From positions 1,374,973 through 1,438,972 of the forward strand of contig NZ_CP060138.2 in the NCBI RefSeq assembly GCF_016743795.2: 64,000 nt of DNA. The letters are read 5' to 3'. The translations under genes were made by a program, and so were the position numbers. Position 1 is the first letter of the stretch. Each line of letters begins with the position of its first letter. Origin of the DNA: Rickettsia tillamookensis (GTDB lineage: Bacteria > Pseudomonadota > Alphaproteobacteria > Rickettsiales > Rickettsiaceae). Shown here in pieces: positions 27,400 through 37,350 of the stretch. The notes beneath the pieces were generated by a model. That model saw nothing but the letters and a program-made list of their open reading frames with translations, was not told the DNA's origin and made no database searches.

Positions 27400-29307
27400 T
27401 TACGCCTCTAGTAAATCCGTTGGGTTACCTTCACCACGCTTTCCACCGCTTCTAAAGCTATTAAGCTTTTTGGATCTAATAGGATGTTGTAACTTTCTTA
27501 AAGCTTTGGATTCGATTTGTCTTATACGTTCTCTAGTTACTTTAAATTGCTGCCCTACTTCTTCTAAAGTATGGTCAGTATTCATACCTATACCAAAACG
27601 CATTCTAAGCACTCTTTCTTCACGGGGCGTAAGGGTTGCAAGTACTCTAGTGGTAACTTCTCGTAAATTTGACTGAATTGCTGCATCAATCGGTGCTACT
27701 GCATTCTTATCTTCAATAAAATCGCCTAATTGACCGCCGTCACTATCATCACCTATGGGATTTTCAAGGCTTATAGGTTCTTTAGCTATTTTCATGACTT
27801 TACGCACTTTATCAAGCGGCATTGAAAGACGGTTAGCGATTTCCGTTGCTGTCGGTTCATAGCCGAGTTCATTAAGCATTTGCCTTGAAGTACGCAGTAT
27901 CTTATTAATTGTTTCAATCATATGCACAGGAATACGTATAGTCCTTGCTTGATCTGCAATAGCTCTTGTTATAGCTTGTCTAATCCACCAAGTAGCATAG
28001 GTAGAGAATTTATAGCCACGGCGATATTCAAATTTATTCACCGCTTTCATAAGCCCTATATTACCTTCTTGAATTAAATCTAAAAACTGCAATCCCCTAT
28101 TAGCGTATTTTTTAGCGATAGATATAACTAAACGTAAATTCGCTTCTATCATATCTTTTTTTGCTTGTAGCGTTTGTCTCTCACTTTTTTGTATAGTATT
28201 AACTAGTTTTTTAAAATCATTAACTAAAAGCCCGGTATTAGATTCTATAAGCGATAATTCGGCAATCATTTGATCTATATAATCCGATTCCTTAGTAATT
28301 AACTCTTTCCAAGCGACTTTTTTATTTTTCAGCATTTTTTCTTTCCATGCTGCATTGATAACTGATCCTATATATTCATCTAGGAAATTTTGGCGAGTTA
28401 CTCCGTATTTTTCAGCAAGTTTTAAAAAGGCTGTTTCTTTATTAATTAAATCACGATTTATTCCATACATCTTACCTAAAATTTCTTCTGTTCTTTTAGA
28501 ATTAAAATGTATTTCTGAAACTTCATTTATCAATAATTCCAAATTATTATTATATTTTTTGCTATTTTGTAAAACTTTCGGCTCAAAAGATTTCTCATAA
28601 CATTTTTTAGCTTCAATGAGTAGCTCTTCGCAGATAAAAGAAATCTTTTTCATACGCTCTATGATATTAGGTAATATCTGCGTTTCTACTCTAGACATAG
28701 ATAAGTGATTATCCTCATGCTCTTCTCCTTCGGTCTCACTACTATGTTCTTCATCATTTTCGGGTGTTTCGTCATGTAACATGTTAGCTTCTAAATCTAT
28801 CAGATCACGTAGTAACATTTTTTCATTAACTAAATCTTCATACCATACTATAAAACAACGCATAGCAATAGGGCTTCTGCATAAGGAAGCAGTCATTGTT
28901 TTACGTCCTTCCTCAATCCTTTTTGCTATTTCTACTTCGTTTTCACGAGTTAAAAGATCGACACCTCCCATGTCCTTAAGATATAATCTCACAGGATCAT
29001 CGGTAGTACCTATATTTTCTTCTTCTGCCTCATCCTCAGGTTCATTATCAACATTGGTAGATAGCTTAAATTCTTCATCCATTCCGATATCAAGCTTAAT
29101 TTCATCATCTTCATTAGATTCTAAGATATCTACTCCTGCATCGGAAAATTTTAATATAACTTCCTCTAATTGTCTTATTGAAGGATTTTTATTAAGAGGA
29201 AGAGCTTTATTTATCTCATCGTATGTAACAGGTGTTTTTTTAGATTTAGCTTTTTTAAGTAAACTATCTATTTTATCTAGATCATTGTCTATATTGCTAT
29301 TGCTCAT
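27400..29307 (-). CDS. rpoD: RNA polymerase primary sigma factor (sigma-70)
   Basis: The housekeeping sigma factor. The 635-residue protein has region 1.1 ([10 protein letters not shown]), region 1.2 ([30 protein letters not shown]), an acidic non-conserved region, and region 2 ([33 protein letters not shown]) ending in [18 protein letters not shown]. Region 3 follows, then region 4.2 ([28 protein letters not shown]). It lies downstream of dnaG in the usual macromolecular-synthesis order (dnaG then rpoD), with a palindromic repeat in between. The stop codon is at the edge of an RPE. Confidence 0.98.
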   Translation of the reverse strand: MSNSNIDNDLDKIDSLLKKAKSKKTPVTYDEINKALPLNKNPSIRQLEEVILKFSDAGVDILESNEDDEIKLDIGMDEEFKLSTNVDNEPEDEAEEENIGTTDDPVRLYLKDMGGVDLLTRENEVEIAKRIEEGRKTMTASLCRSPIAMRCFIVWYEDLVNEKMLLRDLIDLEANMLHDETPENDEEHSSETEGEEHEDNHLSMSRVETQILPNIIERMKKISFICEELLIEAKKCYEKSFEPKVLQNSKKYNNNLELLINEVSEIHFNSKRTEEILGKMYGINRDLINKETAFLKLAEKYGVTRQNFLDEYIGSVINAAWKEKMLKNKKVAWKELITKESDYIDQMIAELSLIESNTGLLVNDFKKLVNTIQKSERQTLQAKKDMIEANLRLVISIAKKYANRGLQFLDLIQEGNIGLMKAVNKFEYRRGYKFSTYATWWIRQAITRAIADQARTIRIPVHMIETINKILRTSRQMLNELGYEPTATEIANRLSMPLDKVRKVMKIAKEPISLENPIGDDSDGGQLGDFIEDKNAVAPIDAAIQSNLREVTTRVLATLTPREERVLRMRFGIGMNTDHTLEEVGQQFKVTRERIRQIESKALRKLQHPIRSKKLNSFRSGGKRGEGNPTDLLEA

Positions 29308-29384
29308 TAAATACCTATATGCTTTTTTCTTTTAAAAGAAGTTTGAAATAATTAAGTTATCGTGTGATTAATAAATTAACGTCA

Positions 29385-29506
29385 CGTCATTGCGAGGAAA
29401 TTACGCAAGTAATTGACGAAGCAATCCAGTAAAAAATTCTGATTTACAGAATTTTTTTATTATTTTTTCTGGATTGCCACGCTCCTTGCAGTCGCTCGCA
29501 ATGACG
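29385..29506. repeat. Palindromic repeat, GTCATTGCGAG family, between dnaG and rpoD
   Basis: CGTCATTGCGAGGAAATTACG at the left is mirrored by CGCTCGCAATGACG at the right; the inner pair AAAAAATTCTG and CAGAATTTTTT forms a hairpin tip. It may separate or attenuate the dnaG-rpoD transcript. Confidence 0.84.
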
Positions 29507-29516
29507 ATGTCTGTTG

Positions 29517-31304
29517 TTAGTTAGTAATACCGTTAATAAAAGATTCGTTTAAAACTTGAAGTTCATTTGCAATCTTCAGAATTTCTTTTTTATATAATAA
29601 AACTTTTTCAAAGTCGTGATTGTCTGTACTGTTTATGGTAATAGCGTATTCTTGTTGTAAATTTATTAGATAATATTTCTTATGTAGCCACTGCCATAAT
29701 AAATCCAGTCTGATATTATTTTTATTAAATGAGATATCTAAAAACAAATTATCCGTTTTTGATAATAATAAAAAAATATCAAAAAAGCTAGTTTTTTCCA
29801 CAATTGCAGTAATTTCACTTGCTTCTACGTTATTATCTATAATCTCGTTTAAATACCAATTACGGAATTCTTCAAGCGACTTATTATTAAAATTTAAATT
29901 TAAGATGAAATCTCTAATATCTTTTTCTTCAAGTATTATAGGAAATTTAACTAACAAAGCACAAAAAGCGTGTTCTAGCATTTCAAGCTCTGAATAGCCG
30001 TGACTTGAAATTATAGGAGCCAAATTTGAGTTTTTAGTTGTAGCTTTCTTCTGCTTTGTGACTAAATTTTGCCATATTTGATCTTTAAAAAACCTGTAAT
30101 AACTTGCTTTTAAATTACTATCCGATATTTTACTGCAGTAATCTTTTAAATTTTTCTCTAAATTAGCTTTTTCTTCCGCAGTTTTAAAACTCTTGCCACT
30201 ATACTCAATATGCCAAATCATTTCTGATAGGCTTATTCTTTTATCTATGAGCTTTGCAAAAAAATCAGCACCGTTTTTATTTACTGCATCGTCGGGATCA
30301 AGTCCGCTTGGTAACCTAATAAAAGAAATTTTCTTTTCACTATTAATAAGCGGTAATGCTAAGTTAATAGTTCTTATGCTAGCTTTTATACCTGCATTAT
30401 CTCCGTCAAGACATAATATAATTTCATCGCCGGCACGCCATAATTTATGTAAATGATTTTCAGTAACGCTAGTACCAAGACTCGCCACCGCTTCGCTAAA
30501 GCCTGCTTGATGTAGTGCTATAACATCAAAATAACCTTCTACTAAAATCGAGTGATTTTTTTTATAGCTACTGCTTATCGCTTTATGCTCACCGTATAGA
30601 GTTTCACTTTTTTGAAATACTGTAGTTTCAGGTGAATTCAAGTATTTAGGCAGCCCCTCCCCTAGTACCCTACCGCCAAAGCCTACAATTTTATTGTAAA
30701 TATTTCTAATTGGAATAGTAATACGGTTAGAAAATAAATTATATATTTCACCGTTTTCTCGCTTGCCGATTAGCCCTGCTTTACCAAGCTTTATAATATC
30801 TATATTTTTATCGTGAAAAAACTTTTCAAATTTATTATTCTTCGGAGCGAAGCCTATTGAAAACTCTTTTACTGTTTCTTCGGTAATATTTCTTCCGTGT
30901 AGATAATTTAATATTTCAGGCGTTAATTGTGTCCTGAAAAATTTATTGGCGAGTTCTAAAATATTTAGAATTTCATCAGATTCTTCATAAAATTCTTTCT
31001 GTTTCGCAGTTAATTTCGGTATCTCTATCCCATAATCGGTTGCAAGCTTTATAGCAGACTCATTATAGGATAAACCGCTAATATTAGAAGTAAATTTTAT
31101 AACGTCACCGGCTGCTTTACAGCCAAAACAATAGAAAAATCTCTTACTATCACTAACTGTAAAAGATGGAGTCTTTTCTTGATGGAAAGGACATAAACCT
31201 ACATAGTTACCGGATTTTCTAGTTAAAGCTACTTTTTGCCGCACTACATCAGATATGTTAATGCGGTTTCTTAAAAACTCATAAAATTCCGGTGCAACTC
31301 TCAT
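29517..31304 (-). CDS. dnaG: DNA primase
   Basis: Makes RNA primers at replication forks. The 595-residue protein begins with the zinc-binding domain (VGLCPFHQEKTPSF and FFYCFGCKAAGD). The primase core follows with FGGRVLGEGLPKYLNSPET and the TOPRIM segment VEGYFDVIALHQAGF and LCLDGDNAG. The C-terminal helicase-binding domain is the least conserved part (about 440-595). The upstream lipid-kinase-like gene ends 3 bp before the dnaG start, so they are co-transcribed. Confidence 0.97.
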   Translation of the reverse strand: MRVAPEFYEFLRNRINISDVVRQKVALTRKSGNYVGLCPFHQEKTPSFTVSDSKRFFYCFGCKAAGDVIKFTSNISGLSYNESAIKLATDYGIEIPKLTAKQKEFYEESDEILNILELANKFFRTQLTPEILNYLHGRNITEETVKEFSIGFAPKNNKFEKFFHDKNIDIIKLGKAGLIGKRENGEIYNLFSNRITIPIRNIYNKIVGFGGRVLGEGLPKYLNSPETTVFQKSETLYGEHKAISSSYKKNHSILVEGYFDVIALHQAGFSEAVASLGTSVTENHLHKLWRAGDEIILCLDGDNAGIKASIRTINLALPLINSEKKISFIRLPSGLDPDDAVNKNGADFFAKLIDKRISLSEMIWHIEYSGKSFKTAEEKANLEKNLKDYCSKISDSNLKASYYRFFKDQIWQNLVTKQKKATTKNSNLAPIISSHGYSELEMLEHAFCALLVKFPIILEEKDIRDFILNLNFNNKSLEEFRNWYLNEIIDNNVEASEITAIVEKTSFFDIFLLLSKTDNLFLDISFNKNNIRLDLLWQWLHKKYYLINLQQEYAITINSTDNHDFEKVLLYKKEILKIANELQVLNESFINGITN

Positions 31305-31307
31305 ATT

Positions 31308-31922
31308 TTATAGTATATAAGAAAGAATAGCGGTAGATAAACAATAAGAAAGCGGTATAGATAAATTATCGTTAATTCTTAAATCTTTTGAATAAAATTC
31401 AGCTGCCGTAGCCCCTATGCAGCTTATAATGATAATAATAAAACTCGTATTGTACCCTAAATAGAAATACACTAATATACTTATAAAAATTGCAGAAGCT
31501 AAGAAAGTAACAGAACCTGCTATAGATTTACCGTTACCTAAGCTATTTCCTATTTTAACGCCGACAAGAGCCGCTAAACAATCTGAAATAATTAAAATCA
31601 ACCATGAACAAATCACTAAATTTTTAGGAAAAAGAAGAGCAGTTAAGAAAAAACCGAGCATCATAAAGCTAATGCCGCTTAAAGCAAAAGAACCGTTATT
31701 TTCTAGGGGCCTTATAACTTTTGAAAAAAATCTAGTTACAAATTCGCTAATTTTTGCATTATTATGACGTGCTACATCTAAATATAATGTAATAGCCGTT
31801 ATTATAAATAATAATAACGTAATAGCGGTTCTTGGAATAAATAAATAAAGCAACGGAAATATTATAGCCGATAGGTGGAAAATTTTACGCTTTTTCTCAA
31901 AGTCAAAATCTTTAATTTCCAT
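31308..31922 (-). CDS. SEC59/VTE5-type membrane kinase or CDP-lipid enzyme
   Basis: A 204-residue polytopic inner-membrane protein of the dolichol kinase/phytol kinase (COG0170) group, which phosphorylates isoprenoid or related lipid alcohols. Family marks are the N-terminal KRKIFHLSAIIFPLLYLFIP with its RKxxH feature, then SDCLAALVGVKIG, and GKSIAGSVTFLASAI, which resembles the CTP-binding region. About six to seven hydrophobic segments are present. The substrate is unknown in Rickettsia; scavenged host isoprenoids are possible. It lies 3 bp upstream of dnaG, so it may share the promoter of the dnaG transcript. Confidence 0.75.
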   Translation of the reverse strand: MEIKDFDFEKKRKIFHLSAIIFPLLYLFIPRTAITLLLFIITAITLYLDVARHNNAKISEFVTRFFSKVIRPLENNGSFALSGISFMMLGFFLTALLFPKNLVICSWLILIISDCLAALVGVKIGNSLGNGKSIAGSVTFLASAIFISILVYFYLGYNTSFIIIIISCIGATAAEFYSKDLRINDNLSIPLSYCLSTAILSYIL

Positions 31923-31973
31923 AGAATCATTAATATGTTTTTAGATATGTGAAAAATAATTAAAAAGGCTTAT

Positions 31974-32002
31974 TTGACAAATTTAACTATTACAAATATA
32001 CT
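31974..32002 (+). promoter_or_regulatory. sigma-70 promoter of greA
   Basis: TTGACA at 31974-31979, a 17-bp spacer and TATACT at 31997-32002, 62 bp before the greA ATG. The TTG of the -35 box is also the first codon of a longer open frame, which argues that the longer frame is not the real start. Confidence 0.8.
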
Positions 32003-32063
32003 TGCTGAAATCTATATTATTGAAAATAGTATACTAAAATTACTAAATCTATACAATATAATT

Positions 32064-32552
32064 ATGAATACAAAATTTCCTATCACCGCTAAAGGTTTTG
32101 AAAAATTAGAACACGAGCTTAAACATTTAAAACATGTAGAGCGTAAAAAAATTAGTGAAGATATAGCCGAAGCACGAGAACACGGCGATTTATCCGAGAA
32201 TGCGGAATATGAAGCGGCACGTGAGAAACAAGCGTTTATAGAAGGGCGTATTAAAGAGCTTGAAGATATGACGGCAAGAACGGAAATTATTGATATTGGT
32301 AAATTATCAGGAGATAACATAAAATTCGGAGCTACGGTTACTTTGATCGACGACGATACTGAAGAAGAAGTAACATATATTATTGTAGGAGAATATGAAG
32401 CCGATATAACTAGAAAAAGAGTTTCAATCGCCTCTCCTATAGCAAAAGCTTTGATTGGAAAATCGGTAGGTGATTTTGTAGAAGTTACAACACCGAAAGG
32501 ATCTAAATCATACGAAGTAGTTAAAGTCGAATATAAAGAGCTGGAGTTTTAA
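32064..32552 (+). CDS. greA: Transcript cleavage factor GreA
   Basis: GreA enters the secondary channel of RNA polymerase and stimulates cleavage of backtracked RNA. The ATG at 32064 gives 162 residues beginning [19 protein letters not shown], the usual length. The N-terminal coiled coil carries the catalytic acidic tip in [21 protein letters not shown]. The C-terminal domain has [11 protein letters not shown] and [31 protein letters not shown] possible TTG at 31974 would add 30 unrelated residues and lies within the -35 box, so I reject it. Confidence 0.97.
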   Translation: MNTKFPITAKGFEKLEHELKHLKHVERKKISEDIAEAREHGDLSENAEYEAAREKQAFIEGRIKELEDMTARTEIIDIGKLSGDNIKFGATVTLIDDDTEEEVTYIIVGEYEADITRKRVSIASPIAKALIGKSVGDFVEVTTPKGSKSYEVVKVEYKELEF

Positions 32553-32563
32553 TTTGATTTATT

Positions 32564-32653
32564 CGTCATTGCGAGGAAATTGCATAGCAATTGACGAAGC
32601 AATCTCAGGAGGTCTAACAAGATTGCCACGTCGCTTCGCTCCTCGCAATGACG
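32564..32653. repeat. Palindromic repeat, GTCATTGCGAG family, downstream of greA
   Basis: CGTCATTGCGAGGAAATTGC at the left is mirrored by CTCCTCGCAATGACGACG at the right. It lies between the convergent greA and pnt genes and could terminate both transcripts. Confidence 0.85.
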
Positions 32654-32670
32654 ACGTAGACAGACAATAG

Positions 32671-33069
32671 TCACTTCCTCTTAAACATCTCTAGCATCCT
32701 TTTTGTCACTATAAATCCGCCGAAAATATTTATAGAAGCAAGCAGCGTTGCAAAATACCCAAGTAAACCGGGAAACCCAAAAGCAGAGCTACTTGCGGCA
32801 ATCATAGAACTAAGAACTATAATACCTGAAATAGCGTTAGTAATAGACATAAGTGGAGTATGAAGTGCAGGCGTTACTTTCCACACTACATAATATCCGA
32901 CAAAAGAAGCTAATACAAAAATGGTTATAGCAAATACTAGCGGGTCTATAGTACTTGTGTTTGTTTGCCAACTAGTATCTATTATCAAATCTTTTAATTT
33001 ATCTGATAATTCTTGAGTATTATGGGCAATCTCAGCTGCTTGTTTAGCCATTATCGGTAATTGGTTCAT
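32671..33069 (-). CDS. pntAB: NAD(P) transhydrogenase subunit alpha, part 2 (membrane segment)
   Basis: The small membrane part of proton-translocating transhydrogenase, which couples hydride transfer between NADH and NADP+ to proton flow. The 132-residue protein has three to four hydrophobic segments ([36 protein letters not shown], [16 protein letters not shown]). [21 protein letters not shown] is the family signature. It lies downstream of the alpha-1 gene with a palindromic repeat between. The beta subunit gene (pntB) is not in this window. Confidence 0.92.
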   Translation of the reverse strand: MNQLPIMAKQAAEIAHNTQELSDKLKDLIIDTSWQTNTSTIDPLVFAITIFVLASFVGYYVVWKVTPALHTPLMSITNAISGIIVLSSMIAASSSAFGFPGLLGYFATLLASINIFGGFIVTKRMLEMFKRK

Positions 33070-33134
33070 ATTTCTTCTCTTGGTTATATCATTCCTGGGT
33101 GGTGTTGCCCGCGTGGATCAAAAAACGTATTCGG

Positions 33135-33220
33135 TGTCATGCCGTGGCTTGTCCACGGTATCCAGTAAAACAACTAAAAATACTAATAACTGGATCCCGT
33201 GAATAAATCACGGGATGACA
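33135..33220. repeat. Palindromic repeat overlapping the 3' end of pntAA
   Basis: GTCATGCCGTGGCTTGTCC and ACGGTATCCAGT at the left and GGATCCCGTG and CACGGGATGACA at the right are the arms. Its right arm encodes the last residues AVIP and the TGA of the transhydrogenase alpha-1 subunit (33208-33210). Confidence 0.82.
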
Positions 33221-34338
33221 GCAATTTTCTCACTCACAATTTTTCCGTCTTTAGTAATCAACATATCACGTACTAACTCATCATCCATATTAAATTTACC
33301 GTCTTGCAGAGCATAACTAAGAAAATTATATAAATTCTTAGAGTAGAGTTTTGAGCTATCGGTAGCAATTTTAGTAGCAAGATTTGATAAACCTATTATG
33401 GTAACACCGTGTTTAGTAACGATCTTATCAGGTTCTGAACCTTCCACATTTCCTCCTGTAGAGGTTGCTATATCAACAATCACTGAGCCGTGCTTCATAG
33501 ATTCTAGCATTTTTTCCGTAACAAGCAGAGGTGCTTTTTTTCCCGGAATTTGTGCAGTAGTAATAACTATATCATATCCTTTAATAATTTTTGCTAAAAA
33601 CTCTTCTTGTTTAGCTTTGTAATCTTCCGAACTCTCGTGAGCATAACCTGATTTATCCTGCAAATCTTCTTGTAGTTCCGGTGAAACAAACTTAGCTCCT
33701 AAACTTTCTACCTGCTCTTTAGTAGCAGCCCTCACATCATATCCTGCAACAATGCTACCGAGTCTTTTTGCCGTTGCAATAGCTTGGAGTCCTGCAACAC
33801 CGATACCAAGCACCAAAGTTTTACACGGTGAAATCGTCCCTGCTGCCGTCATCATCATAGGAAAAGCCTTTGTGTAATGATAGCTTGCTTCAATTACCGC
33901 TCTATAGCCTACTAAGTTACTTTGAGAAGATAAAGCGTCCATATTTTGAGCTTTAGTAATTCTTGGAACGAATTCCATAGCAAAAGTCGTAAGGTTTTTT
34001 TTAGCTGCCGCTTTTATATATTCATGATTTAAATAAGGCGATAATAATCCTACAATAATTGCTCCTTTTTTTGCAAATTCAAGCTCACCATATTTATCCG
34101 TAACGGATGAAGGTTGTACCTTTAATATAATCTCGGCATCGGAAATAATTTCGAGTGGTACCGAAGATATTTTAGCACCTAGAGCAACATATTCTTCATC
34201 AAGAAAACTGGCATGAAGCCCTATATCTTTTTCTACCGTAACCGCATAGCCTTTTTTTACTAGCAATCCTGCTACTTCAGGCGTTATAGCAACTCGTGTT
34301 TCATGCTTGGCTTTTTCTTTTAAAGCAACGATTTTCAT
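33208..34338 (-). CDS. pntAA: NAD(P) transhydrogenase subunit alpha, part 1
   Basis: The soluble NAD(H)-binding component. The 376-residue protein starts MKIVALKEKAKHETRVAITPE as in the alanine-dehydrogenase/PNT family. It has FVPRITKAQNMDALSSQSN, the Rossmann loop VLGIGVAGLQAIATAKRLGS and GYDVRAA. The mobile loop with TTAQIPGKKAPLLVTEKM and VDIATSTGGNVEGS follows. The final residues AVIP and the stop are supplied by the adjacent palindromic repeat, so the native C-terminus has been changed slightly. It is probably transcribed with the membrane part downstream. Confidence 0.94.
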   Translation of the reverse strand: MKIVALKEKAKHETRVAITPEVAGLLVKKGYAVTVEKDIGLHASFLDEEYVALGAKISSVPLEIISDAEIILKVQPSSVTDKYGELEFAKKGAIIVGLLSPYLNHEYIKAAAKKNLTTFAMEFVPRITKAQNMDALSSQSNLVGYRAVIEASYHYTKAFPMMMTAAGTISPCKTLVLGIGVAGLQAIATAKRLGSIVAGYDVRAATKEQVESLGAKFVSPELQEDLQDKSGYAHESSEDYKAKQEEFLAKIIKGYDIVITTAQIPGKKAPLLVTEKMLESMKHGSVIVDIATSTGGNVEGSEPDKIVTKHGVTIIGLSNLATKIATDSSKLYSKNLYNFLSYALQDGKFNMDDELVRDMLITKDGKIVSEKIAVIP

Positions 34339-34413
34339 AAATATTAATTATATTTTGCATTAACTGAATACATAAGGTATTTTAAACATAATTTAAAATA
34401 TAAAACAACGAAA

Positions 34414-35052
34414 ATGAAAAAAATATTTTTTCTAATTATTATTTATCTTTTTGTGAATTCAAGCTTAGCATTTGGGACAGATGATAAAACAGCTATTTCG
34501 GAGCTAAAAACTTATCTACATACGATAAAATCGGTTGCTATAGATTTTACTCAAGAAGATTCGCATAGTAAAATAGTTAAAGGAAAATTACTAATCCACA
34601 AACCTTATAATTTTAGATGTAATTATTATCCTCCTTTCCCTTTAGTTATAATAGGTACTAAAAATTTCGTATCGATGTATGATTATGATATGGAGCAAGT
34701 AAGCCGTATTAATAGAAGCGAAAATACATTTAATTTTTTATTAGAAGATAATAAGCATTTTGACAAGGATTTTGTTTTTGAATCGGTAATCAATGAAGGA
34801 AATATTTCTAAAATTACTATCTATCATACTTTAACGGAAAAGCGTAGCGAAATTACTTTTAATAAAGCTACTAAACAAATTGAAGCATTAAAAATATTTG
34901 AAGATAATAATATAGTCACTATTACTTTTGATAAAATAGCTAAAGTACAAAAATTTTCCGACGATTTGTTTAAATTAAAAAACCCTGAAATATTCGGTCC
35001 GCCTGAAAGGTTAACAAAATCGGAAATAGAAAAAAAATATATTGTTTCTTGA
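34414..35052 (+). CDS. lolA: Outer-membrane lipoprotein carrier LolA
   Basis: LolA is the periplasmic chaperone that carries lipoproteins from the LolCDE complex to the outer membrane. The 212-residue protein has a signal peptide (KKIFFLIIIYLFVNSSLAFG, cleavage around residue 20). The alpha/beta half-barrel family pattern follows: VAIDFTQEDSHSKIVKGKLLIHKPYNFRCNYYPPFP, a VSMYDYDMEQV strand and a C-terminal DLFKLKNP segment. It faces away from pntAA across a 75-bp gap. The SRP RNA gene begins about 24 bp after its stop. Confidence 0.88.
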   Translation: MKKIFFLIIIYLFVNSSLAFGTDDKTAISELKTYLHTIKSVAIDFTQEDSHSKIVKGKLLIHKPYNFRCNYYPPFPLVIIGTKNFVSMYDYDMEQVSRINRSENTFNFLLEDNKHFDKDFVFESVINEGNISKITIYHTLTEKRSEITFNKATKQIEALKIFEDNNIVTITFDKIAKVQKFSDDLFKLKNPEIFGPPERLTKSEIEKKYIVS

Positions 35053-35075
35053 AAATAAACAGGTTATGTTAATTA

Positions 35076-35160
35076 TGCTAGTAGTGGGCACCTAGCCTGT
35101 TTAGTCGGTCAGGTCTGAAAGGAAGCAGCCGGAGTAGGATTCGGTGGGTCATTACTAGCA
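35076..35160 (+). ncRNA. ffs: Signal recognition particle RNA, 4.5S type
   Basis: Contains the SRP-RNA signature GGTCAGGTCTGAAAGGAAGC followed by AGCCGGAG, which forms the apical Ffh-binding loop. The outer stem pairs TGCTAGTA (35076-35083) with TACTAGCA (35153-35160). Proximity to dnaX is the classical position of this gene in bacteria. The true ends may be a few bases wider; a short T-rich run follows at about 35167-35176. Confidence 0.9.
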
Positions 35161-35177
35161 TTACTCTTCGTCTTTTT

Positions 35178-35286
35178 AAAATTGCTCTTTTATTTTACTT
35201 AAGAGTTCATATGCTCACGTACTTAAGTGTACGCTCCGCTATTCACTCTTAAAAAATAAAATTCAATTTCAAAAATACTTTGAGTA
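35178..35286. repeat. Repeat in the dnaX upstream region, same family as 26971-27079
   Basis: ATTGCTCTTTTATTTTACTT at the left, CTCACGTACTTAAGTGTACG in the centre and AAAATAAAATTCAATTTC at the right; it ends TTTGAGTA. It lies between the SRP RNA gene and dnaX. Confidence 0.65.
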
Positions 35287-35321
35287 AATCTTCCTCTTTC
35301 CTTTTTTCAAAAATTTAAATC

Positions 35322-36851
35322 GTGACAGATATAAATTCATCTAATCAGTATATTCCTTTTGCAAGGAAATATCGTCCTAGTAATTTTACCGAGCTTCAGG
35401 GGCAAGAGGTATTAGTCAAAGTTTTAAGCTATACTATTTTAAATGATAGGCTTACCGGAGGCTATCTTTTAACAGGTATTAGAGGGGTCGGTAAAACTAC
35501 CTCGGCTCGTATTATTGCTAAAGCCGTAAACTGCTCTGCTTTAATTACTGAAAACACGACCATTAAAACATGCGAAGAATGTACGAACTGCCTCAGCTTT
35601 AATAATCATAATCACCCCGATATAATTGAAATTGACGCAGCAAGTAAAACTAGCGTAGACGATATACGTAGAATTATAGAATCCGCTGAATATAAACCTC
35701 TGCAAGGTAAACATAAAATCTTCATCATTGATGAGGTGCATATGCTCTCTAAAGGAGCGTTTAATGCACTTCTTAAGACTTTAGAAGAACCGCCGCCTCA
35801 TATAATATTTATCTTTGCAACGACGGAAGTACAAAAGATACCTGCAACTATTATCTCAAGATGTCAACGTTATGATTTAAGGCGGTTGAGTTTTGAAGAG
35901 ATTTTTAAGCTACTTGAATATATAACTAAGCAGGAAAATTTAAAAACCGATATAGAGGCCCTTAGAATTATAGCTCATAAGTCTGAAGGGTCGGCACGTG
36001 ATGCAGTATCTATTTTAGATCAAGCAGCTAGTATGTCGGCGAAATCCGATAATATAATTAGCCCTCAAGTAATTAATCAAATGCTTGGGCTTGTTGATAG
36101 TTCGGTTATAATAGAATTTGTCGAATGTATTATCCACAGAGAGACGGAAAAAGCTATAAATTTAATAAATAAACTTTACGGTTCTTCGGTTAATCTTGAG
36201 ATTTTTATAGAATCGGTAGCAGATTTTATTGCTTATCTTAATAAAGTAAAAATGTTACCTAATTATAGTTTGCCGATATATGAATCGTTTAATGATAGAA
36301 CTAAAAACCTACTAGATACAACCAACTTGCCGTATTTATCAATCTTATGGCAAATATATAATAAGGGAGTAGGAGAAATAAAAATTTCCTATAATCAACT
36401 AACAGAAACGGAAATGTTAGTTATAAAATCTATATATTCGACATCGCTACCCTTGCTTGCAGATTTTGACGGTAATAATCAAAATTTAAATCAACCAATT
36501 AATCCAGAAATAAAAAAAAATTTTGAAATTGTAGATTTTCTTGAATATCTATATAAAAATAATGAGATAGATATATATTACTTCCTGCTTAATAACACAG
36601 AACTTAAAAATCTCAGTGATAATAGATTAGAACTCGTAAGCCTTGAAGTTACAAGCAAAATAAAAAAACAAATAGAAGATTTGTTAGCTGCTTTTACTAA
36701 AGAAAAGCTTGAGATAGTAATCATAAAGGAACAGAGCAAGCAAAATTTAAAGAATCAGTTAATAGGTAAGATTGAAGTAAGTAATGATTTTGGTTTAATT
36801 AAAAAACATTTTCCTAATGTAACAATTTCAGATATATTACTTAAAAATTAA
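35322..36851 (+). CDS. dnaX: DNA polymerase III subunit gamma/tau
   Basis: The clamp-loader ATPase. The 509-residue protein starts at a GTG (GTGACAGATATAAAT, TDINSSNQYIPFARKYRP). It has Walker A GIRGVGKTTSARIIAKAVNC, the zinc module CEECTNCLSFNNHNHPDIIEIDAASKTSVDDIR, Walker B IIDEVHMLSKGAFNALLK, sensor I IFATTEVQKIPATIISRCQR and GSARDAVSILDQ. The C-terminal part is shorter than E. coli tau and has no obvious slippery heptamer that I would trust. ybaB follows 11 bp later, the conserved dnaX-ybaB order; recR is not in the window. Confidence 0.96.
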   Translation: MTDINSSNQYIPFARKYRPSNFTELQGQEVLVKVLSYTILNDRLTGGYLLTGIRGVGKTTSARIIAKAVNCSALITENTTIKTCEECTNCLSFNNHNHPDIIEIDAASKTSVDDIRRIIESAEYKPLQGKHKIFIIDEVHMLSKGAFNALLKTLEEPPPHIIFIFATTEVQKIPATIISRCQRYDLRRLSFEEIFKLLEYITKQENLKTDIEALRIIAHKSEGSARDAVSILDQAASMSAKSDNIISPQVINQMLGLVDSSVIIEFVECIIHRETEKAINLINKLYGSSVNLEIFIESVADFIAYLNKVKMLPNYSLPIYESFNDRTKNLLDTTNLPYLSILWQIYNKGVGEIKISYNQLTETEMLVIKSIYSTSLPLLADFDGNNQNLNQPINPEIKKNFEIVDFLEYLYKNNEIDIYYFLLNNTELKNLSDNRLELVSLEVTSKIKKQIEDLLAAFTKEKLEIVIIKEQSKQNLKNQLIGKIEVSNDFGLIKKHFPNVTISDILLKN

Positions 36852-36862
36852 AGGATAGAATT

Positions 36863-37186
36863 ATGGTAAATTTTAATCAGTTTTTAAAGCAAGCCCAATC
36901 AATGCAAAAGAAAATGCAAGAAGCTCAAGAGCAAATGGCAAATGCAAGATATACCGGTAAAGCCGGCGGCGGGCTCGTTGAGGTTATTGCAACAGGCAAA
37001 GGTGAAGTTGAAAAGATTACAATTGATGAATCTTTATTAAAACCAGAAGAAAAAGAAATGCTTGAGGATTTAATTAAAGTTGCTTTTAACGATGCTAAAC
37101 AAAAATGTGATGAAGATTCTCAAAATTCTTTATCAGGAGCTTTAAACGGTATGAGCTTACCGCCTGGTTTCAAAATGCCGTTTTAA
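36863..37186 (+). CDS. ybaB: YbaB/EbfC-family nucleoid-associated protein
   Basis: A 107-residue dimeric DNA-binding protein. The family pattern is present: MVNFNQFLKQAQSMQKKMQEAQEQMANARYTGKAGGGLVEVIATGKGEV, then ITIDESLLKPEEKEMLEDLIKVAFNDAKQK and the closing PPGFKMPF. The long amphipathic helix is at about 5-27. It is 11 bp after dnaX. Its role is probably DNA bridging or regulation of recombination, inferred from relatives. Confidence 0.93.
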   Translation: MVNFNQFLKQAQSMQKKMQEAQEQMANARYTGKAGGGLVEVIATGKGEVEKITIDESLLKPEEKEMLEDLIKVAFNDAKQKCDEDSQNSLSGALNGMSLPPGFKMPF

Positions 37187-37208
37187 TAAGGCGTTTATGG
37201 TTTAAAAT

Positions 37209-37298
37209 CGTCATTGCGAGGAAAAACTGCAAGTTTTGACGAAGCAATCTCAGGATGCTTGACAAGATTGCCACGTCGCTTCGCTCCTCGCAATGACG
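37209..37298. repeat. Palindromic repeat, GTCATTGCGAG family, after ybaB
   Basis: CGTCATTGCGAGGAAAAACTG at the left is mirrored by CTCCTCGCAATGACG at the right. A half copy, CTCGCAATGACGATG, follows at 37334, after a GTCCATGCAACAAAAC fragment. All lie between convergent ybaB and the protease gene. Confidence 0.84.
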
Positions 37299-37350
37299 GT
37301 TTGGGTGTCCATGCAACAAAACCCTCACAATCTCGCAATGACGATGAAGT

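Noticed and set aside
31974-32063. GreA with a 30-residue N-terminal extension
   Set aside because: The start codon is the TTG of a consensus -35 box, and the extension has no match to GreA.
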